Shown piece by piece: positions 1 to 7,460 of a DNA stretch of 12,422 nucleotides. The stretch is from positions 1-12,422 of the forward strand of contig DHAA01000006.1 in the NCBI GenBank assembly GCA_002397275.1. The letters are read 5' to 3'. The stretch comes from Thermacetogenium sp. UBA4966. GTDB lineage: Bacteria; Bacillota; DSM-12270; Thermacetogeniales; Thermacetogeniaceae. Every line of letters begins with the position of its first letter. Within the stretch, counting starts at the first letter, position 1. A program made the translations under genes and the position numbers. The notes beneath the pieces were generated by a model, which had not been told where the DNA came from, searched no databases, and saw only the letters and a program-made list of their open reading frames with translations.

Positions 1-133
1 AAGAAGCAATACTTCGAGAGCAACGCAGCGCTGACGCATAACCTTTAGTCACATAGATCAAGGCCGCCGACAAAAACATCCATAGTAATGGCGGATTGGG
101 GAAAAACTACCCTTCAGCTGTCTGAAAAAGTGA
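1..133. other. Window edge, no supported gene
   Basis: This stretch lies beyond the minus-strand operon. On the minus strand an ATG at 79-77 opens a frame that runs off the window edge. Its first residues are hydrophobic (MFLSAALIYV), which could be the start of a membrane protein. No ribosome binding site precedes it, and the frame is only 26 codons long inside the window, so I do not call it as a gene. Confidence 0.3.
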
Positions 134-146
134 CCGGGGCGCCCGG
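125..146 (-). terminator. Possible rho-independent terminator of the minus-strand operon
   Basis: Read on the minus strand, CCGGG (146-142), a three-base loop and CCCGG (138-134) form a compact GC-rich hairpin. Four bases later comes a run of five T (129-125). It lies 24 to 45 bases past the stop codon of the last transporter gene, where an operon terminator is expected. The offset T-run makes it imperfect. Nothing comparable follows on the plus strand. Confidence 0.5.
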
Positions 147-169
147 CAAACTCTTCCTCGCATGCCTTA

Positions 170-1111
170 CTATGAAAGAGCAAGAGGAAGATTGGAATGG
201 CTGCATTTACTGCAGCATATAATATGGCCGTTCATATTTACCTCTTCCGGAGGGTTTTCTCTGCATTGTTTCTCTGAGATATTGCAGAACTCATAGTATT
301 TACAGCCATTTATCATTCCGTTACAGTCACTGACTTTTTCAATCCTCTTTTCTCCAGGTTTAGCAGCATTAAAGATCAGATCTCGAGTGTACGGATGAAG
401 GGGGTTATTTATTAAAGACAGCGTATCACCTGATTCCATAATTTGTCCCTTATACATCACGGCAACTTTATCACATATACTGCTGACTATCGCCAGGTCA
501 TGTGAAATGAACAGAAAGGACATATCGGTTTCTTCTTTGAGCTGATACAGCAAAGATATAATCTGAGCCTGAACTGAAACATCCAGTGCACTTGTAATTT
601 CATCACAGAGAATGAGCTTGGGATTCCCGATGATAGCCCTGGCAATGGCGGCACGCTGGCACTCACCCCCACTTATTTCCCAGGCATATTTTGCAGCATA
701 TTCTCCTTTCAGCCCTACTCTTTCCAATGTGCCGTAAACCAGTTGCTCGATTTCGCTTTTTTTGTATTTTTTCTGATAAATAAGGGGCTCAGAAATTGCA
801 CCTATTAATTTCATTCTAGGATTAAAGGACTCTTGGGGATTTTGGAAAACCATTTGCATCTCTTTTCTTGCAATTCGCAAATCTTTCGCCGATGCCTTAA
901 CAAATTCGCTAGAATTAAAAACAATCGAACCCCAATCAGGTTTAAGAAGCCCTGCTATAAGATTGGCGGTAGTGCTCTTTCCACTGCCGCTTTCACCTAT
1001 CAGTCCCAGACATTCCCCTCTTTTGATCGACAGGTTCACTTTATCCACTGCTATCTGTTTCTTACCGGATACTGTAAAAGTCTTTGTGAGATTGGAAACC
1101 TGCATAATCAT
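170..1111 (-). CDS. Peptide/nickel-type ABC transporter ATP-binding protein (DppF/OppF/NikE type)
   Basis: This is the second ATPase subunit of an ABC importer, 313 residues, acting on the cytoplasmic face of the membrane permeases. Visible motifs in order are Walker A GESGSGKST (39-47), Q-loop FQNP (Q90), ABC signature ISGGECQR (146-153), Walker B LILCDE (166-171), the D-loop SALD and the switch histidine in ISHD (H204). The C-terminus is rich in cysteine, as in oligopeptide ATPases whose C-terminal cysteines can hold an iron-sulfur cluster. It also carries an extra CCxxC close to the end. The ATG overlaps the upstream ATPase stop by four bases (ATGA), so translation is probably coupled; a second ATG lies two codons in. 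It is the last gene of the minus-strand operon. The nickel, dipeptide and oligopeptide subfamilies cannot be told apart from the ATPase alone. Confidence 0.93.
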   Translation of the reverse strand: MIMQVSNLTKTFTVSGKKQIAVDKVNLSIKRGECLGLIGESGSGKSTTANLIAGLLKPDWGSIVFNSSEFVKASAKDLRIARKEMQMVFQNPQESFNPRMKLIGAISEPLIYQKKYKKSEIEQLVYGTLERVGLKGEYAAKYAWEISGGECQRAAIARAIIGNPKLILCDEITSALDVSVQAQIISLLYQLKEETDMSFLFISHDLAIVSSICDKVAVMYKGQIMESGDTLSLINNPLHPYTRDLIFNAAKPGEKRIEKVSDCNGMINGCKYYEFCNISEKQCRENPPEEVNMNGHIICCSKCSHSNLPLALS

Positions 1112-2064
1112 TTTGCTACCTCGTTATGACACAACACCCAGTGTCTATCTGTTATAAAAGCCATTGGGGGGAGTGAATTATCGCATTTGTTTTTTAAAAA
1201 ACCGCATCTTGAACTAAACGGGCATCCGGCAATGGACTTGCTGAAGGAAGGTGGAACACCATCTATTCCCACCGGTCTGCTGCCGTCCATCTGAGGAATA
1301 GCATCTATTAATGCTCTGGTATAAGGATGCATTGGATAGTTTAGAACTTCATCTTTGCTTCCTAATTCAACCAAACGCCCGCCATACATAACTCCAATTA
1401 CATCAACCATCTGTGCCACGATGTTCATGTTGTGTGTAACCATAAGTATTGAAGTGCCGTAATTTTCGCGCAGTTCAACCATAGTTCTCACAACCTGAGA
1501 TTGGACGCTGACATCCAAAGCGCTGGTAGGTTCGTCTGCCAAAATCAACTGAGGCTCGTTGATCATCGCCATGGCCAATGCCACACGTTGGTTCATACCC
1601 CCTGACAGCTCGAATGAATATGAATTTAAAACCCTGTCTGTATTATCAAAATGCAGCTTTTCTAATAATCTCTTGCTTTTTTTGTAGCATTCATCTTTAC
1701 TTACACGACTTTTGCTATGATATTTTACGCACTCAAAAAACTGGTCCCTGACTTTGATTAAAGGGTCCAATGCAGTCTCCGGTTTTTGAAAGATCATGCA
1801 TATCTCCGCACCGCGCAGGGCACGCAGTTTTTTTTCATTTAATTTTGTCAGTTCTAAATCATTAAACTGTATTTGACCCCCTTGGACGAACACATTATTA
1901 TCGGATAAATCTACAATGCTTTTCAGCATTGTAGATTTACCACATCCGGATTCGCCGACTATTCCCACGACCTGGCCTTTTTGAACTTGAAAGCTGACAT
2001 TTTTTACGATGGTAAACTCAGCGCAGCCCACACATAAATTTTCAACATTTAATAAAGTTTCCAT
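1108..2064 (-). CDS. Peptide/nickel-type ABC transporter ATP-binding protein (DppD/OppD/NikD type)
   Basis: This is the first ATPase subunit of the importer, 318 residues. Motifs: Walker A GESGCGKST (37-45), Q-loop Q93, signature LSGGMNQR (153-160), Walker B LILADE (173-178), SALD (181-184) and H-loop VTHN (H211). The C-terminal oligopeptide/dipeptide domain is present, with Cys at 281, 287, 294 and 312. This is the spacing type that in some DppD proteins binds a [4Fe-4S] cluster (family knowledge, not shown here). Its ATG shares one base with the stop of the lipoprotein gene (TAATG), and its own stop overlaps the next ATPase by four bases. It should pair with the downstream ATPase to drive the two permeases of the same operon. 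Confidence 0.93.
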   Translation of the reverse strand: METLLNVENLCVGCAEFTIVKNVSFQVQKGQVVGIVGESGCGKSTMLKSIVDLSDNNVFVQGGQIQFNDLELTKLNEKKLRALRGAEICMIFQKPETALDPLIKVRDQFFECVKYHSKSRVSKDECYKKSKRLLEKLHFDNTDRVLNSYSFELSGGMNQRVALAMAMINEPQLILADEPTSALDVSVQSQVVRTMVELRENYGTSILMVTHNMNIVAQMVDVIGVMYGGRLVELGSKDEVLNYPMHPYTRALIDAIPQMDGSRPVGIDGVPPSFSKSIAGCPFSSRCGFLKNKCDNSLPPMAFITDRHWVLCHNEVAK

Positions 2065-3623
2065 TATTTCTTGTTGATATCAAGTTGATTATCAAGCAAA
2101 TAATACTCGGAAGGCTGTGCCTCAAAACCTGTGATGCTATTGCTGTGAATACAATAGAATTTCTGATTTGCAAATACGCAGTAGTACATATCATCCATCA
2201 AGATCTGTGTGATCTGGACAGCTATTTTATCTCTTTCATCAGCATCAAAAGTTGACTCCAGCTTCGCTGCAAGCGCATCAACTTCCGCATTACCGTAATG
2301 GCCGCTGTTACCGCTGGCATTACTCACAAATCTTGTATTCAAGTAATATTGGAAGTTGCCTGTAGGCGCCATACCGTTGCTGACAATCAAACCATCAAAT
2401 TTACCTGCGGCAACAACATCACTTGTGCTGTCATATTCGCCGATGACAAAGTCTATACCGACCTTTTTAAGCTGAGACTGCAGCGCCTGGCATAAATTAA
2501 CATTATATGTGTCTGTAGATGTTACCATCGTAAACTGCAGCGGTTTTCCCTTTTTTTCGACAACGCCATCGTTGTCTGTGTCTTTATAGCCCGCATCAGC
2601 AAGGATTTTTTTTGCTCCCTCTAAGTCGCATTTCGTAACTTTTAGATCAAGTCTATCGCTGCCGCCATAACTTACGATGTCGGAATATAAGCCATAGCAC
2701 GTGACCATCGTTCCGTTAGTGCCCGAAACAAAGCCGTCACGATCAATGGACATAGCGATTGCCTCTCTGACCGCCAAATCAGATGCGGCATCACTATCCA
2801 TATTAAACATGATTGCACGGCCCCGCGTGGAAACCGCAGAACTTACCGTGTATTTGCTTGTATCCTTGAAGAGTGCGATAGCTGTCGCATCCGGCATTAC
2901 GGCCATATCTACTTCTCCGCTTTGCAAGGCCATGGTAACTGCATCTTGGTCCGAAAGGGTTAAGAATGTAGCTTTATCAATTTTAGCAGCTCCGCCCCAA
3001 TATTTATCAAATTTTTTGGCAACTAATTTTTCCTGAGGGGTAAATTCAGTAACAATAAACGGGCCGGTCATAACAGCTGCCGTTTCATAGTCAATTTTAT
3101 CATCTATATACTGAATAACACTTAACGGGTCGCAAAGGTCATTGCAAAGAGCAGGAGTCGGAACAGTGGTTTTGATCGTTAAAACCTGCCCATCGGCGGA
3201 GATCTCATCAAATGTAAAGGTCTCGGGACCCCTCACATTAAACCCCATCATATAGTCGAGAGAAGCTTTCACCCTCTCTGCGGTCATTTTCTCTCCATTT
3301 TGAAAGTATACATCATCTTTCAAGGTAAATTCCCAGGTGTAATCATCAATAGTTTTAAAGCTCGCTACAAGCCACGGATTAGCCTTATAATTACTGTCCA
3401 GTTTGAACAGAGTTTCACCTGCGCCAAAGAACGACATGTACCATCCGTTATATGAATCTGCCGGATTCAAGTTACTGGCGCCAAAGTATGCAACTGTTCC
3501 AAAAACCGCTTCCTTTGTTCCCGATGTTTGCACAGCGTTTTCATTATTGCCGCAGCCTCCGACGAGAAACAGCATTGTGAATGCAGCTAGCATTGAAACT
3601 ATTCTTACCATCTTTCTATTCAT
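2064..3623 (-). CDS. Extracellular substrate-binding lipoprotein, SBP_bac_5 family (NikA/DppA/OppA type)
   Basis: This lipid-anchored protein captures the transported ligand outside the membrane; 519 residues, normal for the family. The N-terminus has basic residues, a hydrophobic stretch and a lipobox ending VGGC, with the modified cysteine at position 24. Residues about 85-122 match the family signature: DDYTWEFTLKD followed by F..G...TAE.VK.S. An aspartate-rich DTDNDG segment, common in this family, lies in the second lobe. A strong ribosome binding site AAGGAGG (3640-3634) sits 10 bases upstream of the ATG. A 60-base gap with a hairpin separates it from the permease gene, so this gene may be expressed more strongly than its neighbours. 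The ligand is unknown: nickel chelate, dipeptide, oligopeptide or metallophore are all possible. Confidence 0.93.
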   Translation of the reverse strand: MNRKMVRIVSMLAAFTMLFLVGGCGNNENAVQTSGTKEAVFGTVAYFGASNLNPADSYNGWYMSFFGAGETLFKLDSNYKANPWLVASFKTIDDYTWEFTLKDDVYFQNGEKMTAERVKASLDYMMGFNVRGPETFTFDEISADGQVLTIKTTVPTPALCNDLCDPLSVIQYIDDKIDYETAAVMTGPFIVTEFTPQEKLVAKKFDKYWGGAAKIDKATFLTLSDQDAVTMALQSGEVDMAVMPDATAIALFKDTSKYTVSSAVSTRGRAIMFNMDSDAASDLAVREAIAMSIDRDGFVSGTNGTMVTCYGLYSDIVSYGGSDRLDLKVTKCDLEGAKKILADAGYKDTDNDGVVEKKGKPLQFTMVTSTDTYNVNLCQALQSQLKKVGIDFVIGEYDSTSDVVAAGKFDGLIVSNGMAPTGNFQYYLNTRFVSNASGNSGHYGNAEVDALAAKLESTFDADERDKIAVQITQILMDDMYYCVFANQKFYCIHSNSITGFEAQPSEYYLLDNQLDINKK

Positions 3624-3663
3624 TTTTTCCTTTCCTCCTTAGGCCAGTTTTTTTAATATAATA

Positions 3664-3685
3664 TGTAAAAAGCTAAATTAGCTTT
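3664..3685 (-). terminator. Weak stem-loop between permease and lipoprotein genes
   Basis: On the minus strand AAAGCTAA (3685-3678) and TTAGCTTT (3676-3669) form an AT-rich inverted repeat that overlaps the permease stop codon and is followed by TT. It may reduce read-through, or protect the mRNA end ahead of the highly translated lipoprotein gene. It is too AT-rich to be a confident terminator. Confidence 0.3.
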
Positions 3686-4523
3686 ATATTTTTGCTTTTG
3701 TGCCTTTCGCATCCAGCAAATCCCTAAAAGTGTCTGCAAAAAGATTAAAGACAATGACCACTATAAACAAGGCGATACCCGGAAAAATAACCGTCCAAGG
3801 CGCTATCTGCAAATACTGTCTGCAGTCGCTCATCATCATTCCCCATTCGGCAGCAGGGTGCTGCGCGCTCAGCCCTAAAAAAGAAAGGCCCGCCAGGCTC
3901 AGGATTATTCCGCTCACATCCAGCGCCGCCATAATAAAAAGCTGAGAAATAATATTAGGTATAATGTGCTTAAACATGATCTGGATGCTGTTTGCTCCGC
4001 TTATGACGGCAGAACGCAAATAATCCGCATCTTTTATTTCCAGCGCCAGGCTTCTGGACAAGCGCGCGTATTTGGTCCAGCACACAAAACACAAGGAAAT
4101 CATTCCGTTTCTTAAGCCTGTACCCAACATCCCCGCGATTGCCATAGCCAAAATAAAATCAGGGAAGGCCTGAAAGATTACATTAATTTTCATTAGTATC
4201 TTTTCAGTGGTTCCGCCTTTAATTGCCGCAATAATACCGATGGCCGATCCCACACTGGAAATAACCGCAATTATTATGAAAGCTGAAAAAATGGAAGCGG
4301 AGGCCCCATAAAGTATGCGGCTTAATATGCATCTTCCTAAGTTGTCACAACCCAGCCAATATTCATGATCAGGCGGACGAAGGCTGTTGGACATGTCCAC
4401 AAGGTAAGGGTCATGGGGAGCTATATACTTGCCAAAGACTGCAATTAAAACTAAAATTATGATTGCAATCCCCAAAATATTAAACTGTGCTTTTTTTAAG
4501 CTTAAACCATCAGAAAAAGCCAT
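3684..4523 (-). CDS. ABC transporter permease, NikC/DppC type
   Basis: This is the second membrane subunit of the importer, 279 residues. The N-terminal region, a transmembrane segment followed by HDPY and the RPPDHEYWLGCDNLGRC stretch, is typical of the DppC/NikC group. The ATPase-contacting EAA-like loop is visible as RSAVISGANSIQIMFKHIIPN split around its glycine, near residues 165-190. Several hydrophobic segments fit six membrane spans. The C-terminus ends FADTFRDLLDAKG..., the normal tail for this subunit and a useful comparison for the shortened plus-strand homologue. The ATG follows the stop of the preceding permease directly with no gap, so the two are probably co-translated and form a heterodimer. 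Confidence 0.92.
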   Translation of the reverse strand: MAFSDGLSLKKAQFNILGIAIIILVLIAVFGKYIAPHDPYLVDMSNSLRPPDHEYWLGCDNLGRCILSRILYGASASIFSAFIIIAVISSVGSAIGIIAAIKGGTTEKILMKINVIFQAFPDFILAMAIAGMLGTGLRNGMISLCFVCWTKYARLSRSLALEIKDADYLRSAVISGANSIQIMFKHIIPNIISQLFIMAALDVSGIILSLAGLSFLGLSAQHPAAEWGMMMSDCRQYLQIAPWTVIFPGIALFIVVIVFNLFADTFRDLLDAKGTKAKI

Positions 4524-5495
4524 TTATACGACCGACCCTTCTGTTTCGTTTTGCACACGGGGATTAACGATTACGCAGAACACATCAACCAGCAGGTTTA
4601 CCGCCAGGTAGATCAAGGCCATCCATACTACATAAGATTGAATAATCGGATAGTCTAATTTTTGTATGGCGCTCAAAGCATATTTGCCAAGCCCCGGCCA
4701 TGTAAATATGTTTTCGACAATCGCCGAACCTCCCAGCAATCCTCCAAAAGATATGCCCATCAGAGTAATAATCGGGACCAAGGAATTCTTTAAAACATGC
4801 CTGAACAAAATGACATAGGCCGGAATTCCCCTCGCTTTACAGCCTGTAACATAATCCCTGTTGAGCTGTTCTAAAACAATGGCTCGTATCTGTCTGATAT
4901 AATGCGCGGACATTGTAAAAGTGAGTAAGGAAACCGGCAAAATCATTCCTTTTGCATCCACTGTAGAGATTACCGGGAACAGGTTATACCTAATAGAAAA
5001 TATATACAGCAGCAGTAACGCCAGAAAGAATCCTGGAAAAGAAGCGAAAAAATATGTTATTACTCTGACAGCATAATCAAATACACTGTTTACATTTACA
5101 GCGCAAATAACCCCCAGGATTATTGAAAAAATCATTGTCGTAACCATTGAAGTTAAAGTAAGGATAAGCGTATTAGGAAGGTATAACATTATCTCTTGAA
5201 AAACCGGCTTGCCGGTAAGCAGTGAATTCCCCATATCCCCACAAATAAAATTCCAAAGCCATGAAAAATATTGGACAATAAATGGGCGATTAAGACCCAA
5301 AGATTCCTTCGTCGCACTGACCAATTCTTCTGTCGGCACCATTCCCATTGATTCAATTTGCAATTCCACAGGATCAGAAGGGCAAAGATAAGAAAGGCAA
5401 AAAGCTATAAAAGTTAGTCCGAATACTATGATCAAGACTGACAACAATTTAGTCCCGAAAAATTTTGTTTTTTCTTTCACTTTATTCTCGATCAT
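4524..5495 (-). CDS. ABC transporter permease, NikB/DppB type
   Basis: This is the first membrane subunit of the importer, 323 residues. The start of the protein shows the family pattern: one hydrophobic span, then LSYLCPSDPVE, a periplasmic segment with LGLNRPFIVQYFSWL, then GDMGNSL and LPNTLILT. The EAA-like cytoplasmic loop reads DYVTGCKARGIPAYVILFRH, followed by a proline-containing span. Near the C-terminus, GSAIVENIFTWPGLGKYAL is characteristic of this family. The ATG overlaps the methyltransferase stop by one base (TAATG), which ties methyltransferase and transporter expression together. Confidence 0.92.
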   Translation of the reverse strand: MIENKVKEKTKFFGTKLLSVLIIVFGLTFIAFCLSYLCPSDPVELQIESMGMVPTEELVSATKESLGLNRPFIVQYFSWLWNFICGDMGNSLLTGKPVFQEIMLYLPNTLILTLTSMVTTMIFSIILGVICAVNVNSVFDYAVRVITYFFASFPGFFLALLLLYIFSIRYNLFPVISTVDAKGMILPVSLLTFTMSAHYIRQIRAIVLEQLNRDYVTGCKARGIPAYVILFRHVLKNSLVPIITLMGISFGGLLGGSAIVENIFTWPGLGKYALSAIQKLDYPIIQSYVVWMALIYLAVNLLVDVFCVIVNPRVQNETEGSVV

Positions 5496-6238
5496 TATTT
5501 AACTGCCCTTATCATAAACATGGGAGTGGCGCCATAAATTAATTTTTCCTTGTCATCCCAGAGCTCTTCTATTATGTTTCTATCAAAAGCAATGTTACGA
5601 TAACCAACTCTCTCTAACAGCGCGACATCCCAGTCGGGCCTTATATTCCCCCCAAGGACATGCGGTTCTTTTTCATATTCTTCAGGCGAGCTTTTTTGAT
5701 CGCCGAAAGTCGATCCGTATACCCTCAAACACTCTTCACGGCGGCGTTTGTTTTCAGCCGCAAGTTTTTTATCCACTCTATCGAGATGCCAGTTAGCATC
5801 AAAAATTAGGAGCACGCCCCCCGGCCGTAATACTCTCAGCCACTCTTTGTATACTGTTTCATGCCGGCGGAGAGCATGCGTCACATTACGGCTGACAATT
5901 AGATCAAACGAATTATCGACAAAAAGCAAACTGTGGCAGTCCATATCCAAAAAGACAGGCTCAACCCCATAAGCATCAGCGTTTTGCTTCGCTTTTGCAA
6001 GCATCCCCTGGGCTCCATCAATAGCGATGACCCTATGTCCCTTTTGAGAAAGGATAATGGAGAAGAATCCCGGTCCGCATCCAGTGTCTAAAATATTCAA
6101 GCAATCTTTCTGAGGAGCGTTTTCAAGTATTCGCTTAATCCATGCTGCCGGTCTGAAACTATCAAGTTCATCATGGATAATTTCATTGTACATTTCAGAA
6201 CTTCTTGACCAATTTTTGTTTATCTGCTCTTGATCCAT
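5495..6238 (-). CDS. Class I SAM-dependent methyltransferase, first gene of the transporter operon
   Basis: It transfers a methyl group from S-adenosylmethionine to an unknown acceptor in the cytoplasm; 247 residues. The SAM-binding motif I is ILDTGCGPGFF (49-59), the acidic end of the second strand is VIAID (D74), motif II/III is around FDLIVSRNV (111-119), and the post-motif LRPGG is at 137-141. The C-terminal half carries FDANWHL (146-152) and RPDWDV (200-205), which recur in the two methyltransferase copies across the intergenic region. I chose ATG 6238 because GGGAGAGGG (6255-6247) lies 8 bases upstream; a GTG two codons earlier (6244) is too close to that site. The fold assignment is firm. 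The acceptor is unknown. The gene's place ahead of a nickel/peptide importer suggests the substrate relates to the transported ligand (inference). Confidence 0.88.
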   Translation of the reverse strand: MDQEQINKNWSRSSEMYNEIIHDELDSFRPAAWIKRILENAPQKDCLNILDTGCGPGFFSIILSQKGHRVIAIDGAQGMLAKAKQNADAYGVEPVFLDMDCHSLLFVDNSFDLIVSRNVTHALRRHETVYKEWLRVLRPGGVLLIFDANWHLDRVDKKLAAENKRRREECLRVYGSTFGDQKSSPEEYEKEPHVLGGNIRPDWDVALLERVGYRNIAFDRNIIEELWDDKEKLIYGATPMFMIRAVK

Positions 6239-6267
6239 ACCCACAACCCTCTCCCGCTTCTAGACAG

Positions 6268-6319
6268 AAAAAGCTACCTAGAGATGAATCCTTTCATCTT
6301 TACGTAGCCTTCTTGGCAA
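6268..6319 (-). promoter_or_regulatory. Leader stem-loop C: candidate transcription attenuator before the methyltransferase operon
   Basis: On the minus strand the element starts with GCCAAGAAGGC (6317-6307), shared exactly with the plus-strand leader. GTAGC pairs with GCTAC (6308-6304 with 6277-6273), extended by A-U and G-U pairs into the U-run. An inner perfect hairpin, AGATGAA-AGGA-TTCATCT (6299-6282), tops it. A run of five T (6272-6268) follows the basal stem and lies 13 bases before the ribosome binding site. This layout matches an intrinsic terminator in a 5' leader. An alternative short GCC/GGC pairing within the shared motif would compete with the terminator stem. No riboswitch family that I know was recognised. 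Confidence 0.6.
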
Positions 6320-6406
6320 CAATTATAAATATAAAATTTTATCTATCCAGGTTAAGCGAGTTATCCGTGTTGATTTTGTCTCGGTTTATAAATTTTCTAT
6401 AATAGC

Positions 6407-6436
6407 ATACTATCAAATAATGTCGAAGTATGTCAA
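6407..6436 (-). promoter_or_regulatory. Candidate sigma-A promoter of the minus-strand operon
   Basis: On the minus strand TTGACA (6436-6431) is a perfect -35, followed after 18 bases by TAGTAT (6412-6407) as a 4/6 match -10. Transcription would start near 6400 and give a leader of about 160 bases containing stem-loop C. A weaker alternative, TTAACC with TATATT, lies closer to the gene. Confidence 0.45.
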
Positions 6437-6778
6437 CAAAAACACGGTGCTGAGGCAATGCAGGACCCCGTGCCAAAACTGCAGAACATTATCACGTAAG
6501 ATACGGACATCGATGATGGCGCGCTGAACAAACCGCGCTGCAGGTGTTTCATTCGCTAATAAGAATCGTTGCGCGCTGTTCAACTGCATGCGCTGGTATT
6601 CTATCGGCGCCAAGGTTAGGGGTTGGCCGGGGAATTTGTCGATAAGCAGCCAATGCTCTTTTGAGGGGGAAGAAGCAACATCCCCGGCACAAAACCCCAA
6701 ACTCTGCTAAAGCATAGCTACTTCGGATAGTGTTGCCGCGAAATGAAAGAAAGACAACTATTTACAGTGGAATCAACT
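6437..6778. other. Intergenic stretch with no supported gene
   Basis: A 95-codon minus-strand open frame (6700-6413) opens with TTG, has no convincing ribosome binding site, shows no recognisable domain and overlaps the promoter proposed above. It contains the GC-rich, repeat-like segments GGCGCGCTG and TTGCGCGCTG, richer in GC than its surroundings. It could be a remnant of a decayed or mobile gene, but I recognise no transposase or other family in any frame. I report it as unassigned sequence. Confidence 0.4.
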
Positions 6779-6883
6779 TTAAACAAATACAAAAATCAAA
6801 AACGCAACCACCCCCAAGGCGACCAGCATTCTTTCCTTTTCCGGTTCTTTCTCTACGCTATCTTCTAAATACTCTTCATCCAC
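6779..6883 (-). CDS. Possible 34-residue single-TM microprotein
   Basis: A GTG start at 6883 follows an AGAGGGGG sequence 8 bases upstream and gives a 34-residue product. The first 18 residues are highly charged and mostly acidic (begins MDEEYLEDSVEKEPEKER). Residues 19-34 are almost purely hydrophobic (MLVALGVVAFLIFVFV) and run to the stop codon. This is the layout of a tail-anchored or single-span small membrane protein. The frame is open a further 17 codons upstream to a TAA, so a longer form starting at GTG 6931 is possible but lacks a good ribosome binding site. Stem-loop B lies about 90 bases upstream on the same strand. It may instead be the tail of a decayed gene. No family was recognised. 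Confidence 0.4.
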   Translation of the reverse strand: MDEEYLEDSVEKEPEKERMLVALGVVAFLIFVFV

Positions 6884-6973
6884 AGAGCAAACCCCCTCTG
6901 CCGAGGAATAATTAGCACCGGCATCCTCCACTTAACAACATCATTTTTAAAAGCGTCTCTTTGTAAGCCGAAT

Positions 6974-7028
6974 AAAAAAACCATGAAGATCCGCCTCGCT
7001 TCTGCAAGGGATATGACCTGCATGGCCT
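6974..7028 (-). promoter_or_regulatory. Stem-loop B: terminator-like structured RNA element
   Basis: On the minus strand CCATG (7025-7021) pairs with CATGG (6985-6981). After one mismatch, AGGTC pairs with GATCT. An apical hairpin CCTTGC-AGAA-GCGAGG (7009-6994) with a G-U pair completes the fold. Seven T (6980-6974) follow immediately, a canonical intrinsic-terminator signature. GCAGAAGCG in the apical hairpin is identical to that in plus-strand stem-loop A. Just upstream two mutually exclusive helices are possible: GATGC/GCATC (7056-7039) and CTGAT/ATCAG (7051-7034). It may be an attenuator for the microprotein frame or the end of a small RNA. Confidence 0.55.
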
Positions 7029-7060
7029 TTTCTCTGATGATGCTGTATCAGGCATCTATA

Positions 7061-7367
7061 CATAACATATTGTCGAACAACTTCAGTTATCCGAATATTT
7101 TTTTATATTCCATAAAAATATATAAAATCCTGCACTACTTTCGGTTAATACCAAATATAGAACAATAAATTTTACAGCCGGGAGTTTTAATTACCTCCCC
7201 TGTTTAGTAACCTTAAAGGATGCATAACCGCACCAAACCAACAGGGGCTTGTTCGCCGAGGAACATAAGTATAAACCTAGAACTTGCAGACAGCCAAAAA
7301 GTCTGTCGTTGATAAAGGTATAATATAGTATAATTATCAAAAATTCTCGGTCGGGACAGTACGTGCG
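7061..7367. other. AT-rich intergenic stretch with several small inverted repeats
   Basis: No reading frame here has a ribosome binding site and recognisable content. Visible structures are: GAATAT/ATATTC around 7093-7110; ACAG-GGGAG / CTCCC-CTGT at 7174-7203 with a two-base bulge; TGTTC/GAACA at 7250-7265; CAGAC/GTCTG at 7287-7305; and TTGATAA/TTATCAA at 7309-7340 enclosing two TATAAT-like boxes. They could be operators or weak terminators. I cannot assign any of them. Confidence 0.4.
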
Positions 7368-7397
7368 TTGACCATATTGCGAAAAAAGAGGTATAAT
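7368..7397 (+). promoter_or_regulatory. Sigma-A-type promoter of the plus-strand operon
   Basis: TTGACC (7368-7373) and TATAAT (7392-7397) are separated by 18 bases, a good match to the housekeeping promoter consensus. Transcription would begin near 7404, at the edge of the palindrome at 7409-7424, and would produce a leader containing stem-loop A. Confidence 0.6.
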
Positions 7398-7408
7398 GTA
7401 GTGCAAAT

Positions 7409-7424
7409 ATGCTATGAATAGCAT
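7409..7424. promoter_or_regulatory. Palindromic operator candidate at the plus-operon start site
   Basis: ATGCTAT-GA-ATAGCAT is a perfect 7-base inverted repeat just downstream of the -10 box, where a repressor dimer could block transcription. It could equally form a small hairpin at the mRNA 5' end. ATAGCAT also occurs once at 6402-6408, near the -10 region of the opposite operon. Confidence 0.4.
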
Positions 7425-7460
7425 TTCTATTTTTCATATGGTATTGCTGTAAAAAAATTA

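Noticed and set aside
6331..6342. ATAAAATTTTAT palindrome as a Fur box
   Set aside because: It is a perfect but purely A/T 12-mer and does not match the 19-base Fur pattern; expected by chance in AT-rich leader DNA.
6974..7100. Minus-strand frame of 52 codons starting at ATG 7023 as a gene
   Set aside because: It runs straight through stem-loop B and its U-run, has no convincing ribosome binding site and no protein features. The RNA structure explains this stretch better.
7368..7424. NikR-type nickel operator
   Set aside because: I looked for GTATGA-N16-TCATAC-like half-sites at both promoters and found none, so nickel specificity is not supported by regulation.
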